Assembly (NCBI RefSeq): GCF_019511445.1
Contig: NZ_JAEUAN010000028.1
Location: 21,383 to 85,382, forward strand
Source of the DNA: Aliirhizobium wenxiniae
GTDB lineage: Bacteria > Pseudomonadota > Alphaproteobacteria > Rhizobiales > Rhizobiaceae
Length of the DNA stretch: 64,000 bases
Reading direction: 5' to 3'
The position numbers were made by a program, and so were the translations under genes. This document shows positions 60,713 through 64,000 of this stretch, piece after piece; positions within the stretch are counted from its first letter, which is position 1; each line of letters starts with the position of its first letter. Below the pieces are notes generated by a model. It ran no database searches. It was not told where the DNA came from and was given only the letters and a program-made list of their open reading frames with translations.

Positions 60713-61541
60713 CGGGGTCTGATTCCTTCTCGATATAAAGCGTGCAGGCCGGATGGCTGCGCAGGATACTGGCCGGGCATTCGGTGGTCAGCGGCCCGTG
60801 CAGCGTTTTTTGAACCGCATCCCGCTTGATTGCGCCTGGAACGATACAGAACAGCCGGTCGGCGCGCATCAGCCGCGGCACCGTCAGCGTGATAGCGTGA
60901 TGCGGCACGGACGCGATATCCGGAAAGCAATCATCATCGACCTGCTGCTGTCGGCAGATGTCATCCAGCTCGACGATCTTGACATCGAGCGGGTCATTGA
61001 AATCGGCGACCGGCGGATCGTTGAAGGCGATGTGGCCGTTAACGCCGATACCGAGGCAGACGAAATCGATCGGCGCCTCGTTCAGGCGTTCGGCATAGTC
61101 GCGAACTTCAACCTCGGCATCCGGCTCTGGCGTAATGCGGTACACGGCCGCGAAAGGCAGCCGGCCAAAGACATGGGCATCGAGCCAATTGGCAAACCGG
61201 GCGGACGACGCCGGGTCCAGCCCGATATACTCATCCATGTGGAAAGCAGTTACCCGACCCCACTCTATGTCCGGAATCTCGCATAAGGCAGCAAGCATGT
61301 CCGCCTGGCTGGGCGCGGCGGCAAAGACCATCCGCACACCGGCCTGCTTTGCCAATCGATCCTTGAGAGCAGCGGCAATATCCACAGCGGCCGCTGCGCC
61401 CATTTCTGCGCGGTTGGCGAAACTCTCGACCGACAGGCGGTCAAAGGTCTGGCTGGTTTTCGGCGCGGCACGAAAGACGGCGGCAAGGCTCAAGGCGATC
61501 TCCAGTCTGCAGGCACGGGAAGTCCGCTTGCGCAACGCCAT
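60705..61541 (-). CDS. nagB: Glucosamine-6-phosphate deaminase-like protein (NagB superfamily)
   Basis: 278 aa. NagB motifs: VTAFHMDEYIGLDPASSARF near residue 97, and FVCLGIGVNGHIAFNDPPVA near 160. In canonical NagB this loop is GNDGHIAFNEP, where Asp and Glu are catalytic; here they are Asn and Asp. This defines a known-looking but non-canonical subgroup, so the exact deamination substrate is uncertain. First gene of the 12-kb operon, directly downstream of the LacI palindrome. Confidence 0.85.
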   Translation of the reverse strand: MALRKRTSRACRLEIALSLAAVFRAAPKTSQTFDRLSVESFANRAEMGAAAAVDIAAALKDRLAKQAGVRMVFAAAPSQADMLAALCEIPDIEWGRVTAFHMDEYIGLDPASSARFANWLDAHVFGRLPFAAVYRITPEPDAEVEVRDYAERLNEAPIDFVCLGIGVNGHIAFNDPPVADFNDPLDVKIVELDDICRQQQVDDDCFPDIASVPHHAITLTVPRLMRADRLFCIVPGAIKRDAVQKTLHGPLTTECPASILRSHPACTLYIEKESDPDA

Positions 61542-61595
61542 TTGTGGCGGCGGCTCTGCTTGTCGTTCCCGTTGTTATCGTTGACTTGAGATTTC

Positions 61596-61613
61596 CATGC
61601 AACCGGTTGCATG
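61596..61613. promoter_or_regulatory. LacI operator at nagB/lacI divergent promoter
   Basis: Perfect 18-bp palindrome CATGCAACCGGTTGCATG. On the minus strand TTGACA sits immediately upstream, so the palindrome fills the promoter spacer of the nagB operon. It lies 96 bp before the lacI ATG and could also autoregulate it. Confidence 0.9.
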
Positions 61614-61708
61614 TCAAGTGGATGAGTGGCAGAATGAAAGTGCTAAGATTGTGGAGACCGAAGCCTTCATGATAAGCTGGACCACGGACGGGCGAGTTTC
61701 CAGAGACG

Positions 61709-62710
61709 ATGATAAAACGAACCAAGGGCGTCACAATCAGTCAGGTGGCGGATGCCGCAGGCGTGGCACGCTCAAGCGTGTCGCGCGCCTTCACACGCCC
61801 GGACATGCTGTCGCCGGAAACCGTCGAGCGTATCATGAGGGCTGCCGAAACGCTCGGTTACGTGCCCAATCACACGGCGCGCGCACTCAGCACTGGCCGG
61901 CACGGCAATATCGGCCTCATCGTTCCCGATATCGCCAACCCGTTTTTCCCGCCGCTTATCCAGGCGGCACAGACGGAGGCCGACAGGTCCGATTTCTGCA
62001 TCTTTCTCGGCAACACGGCGGAAAACCCCAAGCAGGAGGATAAGCTGGTCGGCCGTTTTGCCGGGCAGGTCGAAGGTCTTGTGCTTGCATCCTCCCGCCT
62101 GTCGGACGAGCGCATCCGCGCGCATGCAACACAATTGCCGCTGGTCCTTATCAACCGCGACATCGAAGGTATCCCGCGAGTGCTGATCGACAGTAGCGCA
62201 GGCGTCAGGCAGGCGGTGGATCACCTGGCCGATCTTGGACATCGGAAAATTGCCTATGTGAGCGGCCCGTCAGCGTCATGGTCCAACAAGCAGCGCCGCG
62301 CAGCCATCCGGGCAGGCGCCAGCGCACGCGGCATGGAGCTTTCGATCATTCCGACGCCCGCACCCACATATCAGGCCGGCCGGGAAGCGGTCGATGCGGT
62401 TCTTGGAACCGGAGCAAGCGCCGTCGTCGCTTTCGACGACCTGACCGCGCAAGGCATCCTGACAGGGCTTGCCGAAAGACATATCGTCGTACCGCGAGAT
62501 TTCAGTATCATCGGCTGCGATGACGTGCTGGGAGCAGTGACGTTTCCCGCCCTTACCTCCGTGTCGAACCATTCCGCCGATGTCGGGCGCATCGCGATAT
62601 CCATGCTTCTGGATATCCTGCGTTCGCGCAATGTCGCGGACGTGCGATACGCGCTCGATACCAAGCTTGTCGTAAGAGACACGACTACCCAGGCGCCCTC
62701 TATAGGCTAG
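61709..62710 (+). CDS. LacI-family transcriptional repressor
   Basis: 333 aa. HTH at residues 7-27 (VTISQVADAAGVARSSVSRA), then the hinge (RTLGYVPNHTARALSTGRHG-like region) and a periplasmic-binding-protein core (IGLIVPDIANPFFPPLIQAA; LVLINRDIEGIPRVLIDSSA; FSIIGCDDVLGAVTFPALTS). Divergent from nagB; the palindrome between them and the copy at 57480 are its probable binding sites. The inducer is likely a metabolite of the amino-sugar/uronate pathway. Confidence 0.95.
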   Translation: MIKRTKGVTISQVADAAGVARSSVSRAFTRPDMLSPETVERIMRAAETLGYVPNHTARALSTGRHGNIGLIVPDIANPFFPPLIQAAQTEADRSDFCIFLGNTAENPKQEDKLVGRFAGQVEGLVLASSRLSDERIRAHATQLPLVLINRDIEGIPRVLIDSSAGVRQAVDHLADLGHRKIAYVSGPSASWSNKQRRAAIRAGASARGMELSIIPTPAPTYQAGREAVDAVLGTGASAVVAFDDLTAQGILTGLAERHIVVPRDFSIIGCDDVLGAVTFPALTSVSNHSADVGRIAISMLLDILRSRNVADVRYALDTKLVVRDTTTQAPSIG

Positions 62711-62855
62711 CAGTGTATGTGAAATGTACCGCTATCGCGCTGACCCTTGGGCCGGACGCGTGTTGAGTATCAGCTTTGGAGCATTTCCGCCTTTCGTCGA
62801 AACGCGGGCATCGTAAAGTTAGCGGAACTTCGACTGCCATGTGCGATGTTCGGCC

Positions 62856-63038
62856 TTGACCGACCGTGATCCCCTGTGTCGCCGCCATCGCTTTCCTGCC
62901 GAAATCATCGCCCACGCCGTGTAGCTCTATTTTCGGTTTCCACTCAGCTTGCGGATGGTCGGGGATATGTTGGCCGCCCGAGAGATTATCGCCTCGCATC
63001 AGACGGTTCGGCTGTGGGCAGAGAAATGCAGCGTCTAG
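62856..63038 (+). pseudogene. IS6-family transposase N-terminal fragment
   Basis: The frame reads LTDRDPLCRRHRFPAEIIAH, AV, stop, LYFRFPLSLRMVGDMLAARE, IIASHQTVRLWAEKC. This is the N-terminal HTH region of IS6-type transposases (RFPxEII.. to ..TVRxWxxKFG). A TAG at 62922-62924 replaces the usual Trp codon, and homology ends near 63028. No DDE domain remains. Confidence 0.75.
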
Positions 63039-63102
63039 TTCCGCTCCATGATCCGATCGCCAATCTGCTCCACATTCCCCGCCGCGACATTTCCTCAAGC
63101 CA

Positions 63103-63501
63103 TCATCGCGAACTGCGTGCAGCGGCAATTAGCAGGTGGGCGATGATCTCCCGGTCGAAGGCGTCGATGATAAAGGCGAGACGAATGACCTCGCCATTCC
63201 AGCAGGTGAACTCCAGACCGTCCGAGCACCAGCGCAGGTTGGAGCGCATGACCATGACCTTGCCGTCGTGGAGGCGGCCCTTGCGAACGGCCGTATGCTT
63301 CTCCAGCAGCATGGCGTGGTTGCCCATGATGCGATGGACCCGCTTGGCGTTGACGACAGGCTTATCGGCGGCTCGGCTTTCGCGATTGAGGAGCGCGGCG
63401 ATCCGCCGATAGCCATAGGTTGGCCTTTGATCCACCAGCCTGCGGATGGCGGGCAGCCACGACGAATTTGTCAGTCGGGATAGGGATGGCGCTTTCACCA
63501 A
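63103..63501 (-). pseudogene. IS3-family transposase OrfB fragment
   Basis: The frame contains LPAIRRLVDQRPTYGYRRIA, ALLNRESRAADKPVVNAKRV and HRIMGNHAMLLEKHT, then LRWCSDGLEFTCWNGEVIRL, AFIIDAFDREIIAH. This is the HTH_21 domain plus the first Asp of the integrase DDE core in IS3-family OrfB. It is cut at both ends (no start region; lacks second D and E), so it is inactive. Confidence 0.8.
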
Positions 63502-63585
63502 CCTTCAGGAAAAACTCGATTTTGACGCGCGCTGCAAATCGGTTTTCGCCCAAGCGGAGGCTGATTGGAAGATGTTACAAGTCTC

Positions 63586-63664
<79 letters not shown>

Positions 63665-63908
63665 CCAAGCGTAAATCCCTTTGGGATTTATCGCGACTAC
63701 GCCGTCGAGAAGCGATGGCGGACTGTGCCGGAGCAAAACCGAAGGTTTTGTCTCCTGTAAGGCGGGCACCAGACCAAGACCTGTGGGCCAACCTTATTTC
63801 TTTTGTTCTGCAAACGACGAAGGGTCGCTTTGGGCGACCCTCTGGTATTGGCCAGGGGCCGTTAGATTTCGTGATGAGAAGATTGTTTTTTACATTGCCT
63901 TTAGAAGA
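63665..63908 (-). other. Spacer between 5S rRNA and tRNA-fMet
   Basis: No gene seen. It holds several short palindromes: AAATCCC/GGGATTT near 63673-63690, CAAAACC/GGTTTTG near 63736, and AGGGTCGC/GCGACCCT (63821-63828, 63834-63841), probably rRNA processing or terminator structures. Confidence 0.55.
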
Positions 63909-64000
63909 CCTGGCAGCGACCTACTCTCCCGCGTCTTGAGACGGAGTACCATTGGCGCTGGGGCGTTTCACGGCCGTGTTCGGAATGGGAACGGGTGCGG
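63909..64000 (-). rRNA. 5S rRNA, 3' portion (cut by window edge)
   Basis: On the minus strand the sequence reads CCGCACCCGTTCCCATTCCG onward to GGGAGAGTAGGTCGCTGCCA then GG, the conserved loop and 3' end of bacterial 5S rRNA. About 92 of roughly 115-120 nt are present; the 5' end and the rest of the rrn operon lie beyond the window. Confidence 0.95.

Noticed and set aside
62700..63128. 142-codon minus-strand frame overlapping the IS6 fragment
   Set aside because: It is antisense to recognisable IS6 transposase sequence and has no family features.

Overview
The window reads as chromosomal DNA of a Rhizobiaceae member (Agrobacterium/Rhizobium-like). Indicators are high GC content, the purE-purK-rpmJ order, a GapR/DUF2312 protein, DUF1036, DUF1244 and DUF465 small proteins, several MalK/UgpC-type ABC systems, and an rrn operon ending 5S then tRNA-fMet on the minus strand at the right edge. 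These assignments come from recognition of families and motifs by eye; no database search was run.

Positions 1-27200 are mostly core genome. They hold a ThiE-like protein, a TauE/SafE permease, two divergent DUF465 proteins, purE/purK, rpmJ, a TPR protein, an alpha/beta hydrolase, a GNAT acetyltransferase, pyruvate kinase, N-formylglutamate amidohydrolase, GapR, a DUF882 peptidase-like protein, a sigma-54 response regulator, oligoendopeptidase F and an NfeD/stomatin pair. The queCDE operon follows, under a recognisable preQ1-I riboswitch. Then comes a small detoxification-like area: amidohydrolase, XapX, YcaC-like hydrolase, an AraC regulator, an AraC-like protein without HTH, a ring-cleaving dioxygenase and a frameshifted LysR gene. 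A 48-bp promoter sequence is shared by two of these genes.

Positions 27234-41814 form a polysaccharide/oligosaccharide utilisation locus. It contains a hexapeptide acyltransferase fused to a second helical domain, an SMP-30 lactonase, a FadR-type regulator, a carbohydrate-binding-like protein, a heparinase II/III-type lyase, a complete ABC importer, a GH88 unsaturated glucuronyl hydrolase, a YesL-like membrane protein and a DUF2264 protein. None of the degradative enzymes has a visible signal peptide, so the design is import first, cleave inside.

Positions 42608-48893 carry a short-chain fatty acid/acetoacetate operon (atoD-atoA-atoE-atoB) with a sigma-54 promoter and an AtoC-type activator. 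The partner sensor kinase AtoS is a deletion pseudogene.

Positions 49235-62710 hold an approximately 12-kb minus-strand unit: nagB-like, SIS, nagA-like, ceramidase-like, ABC importer, AGE epimerase, MalK-like ATPase, uxuB, uxuA. A divergent LacI regulator adjoins it, and two near-identical LacI palindromes sit at the main and an internal promoter. The combination of amino-sugar and hexuronate catabolism, close to a lyase/GH88 locus, suggests that the two loci together consume a glycosaminoglycan-like (hexuronate plus N-acetylhexosamine) oligosaccharide. This is the most interesting hypothesis in the window.

The right end has decayed IS6- and IS3-family fragments, tRNA-fMet and the start of the rrn operon (5S, cut by the window edge).
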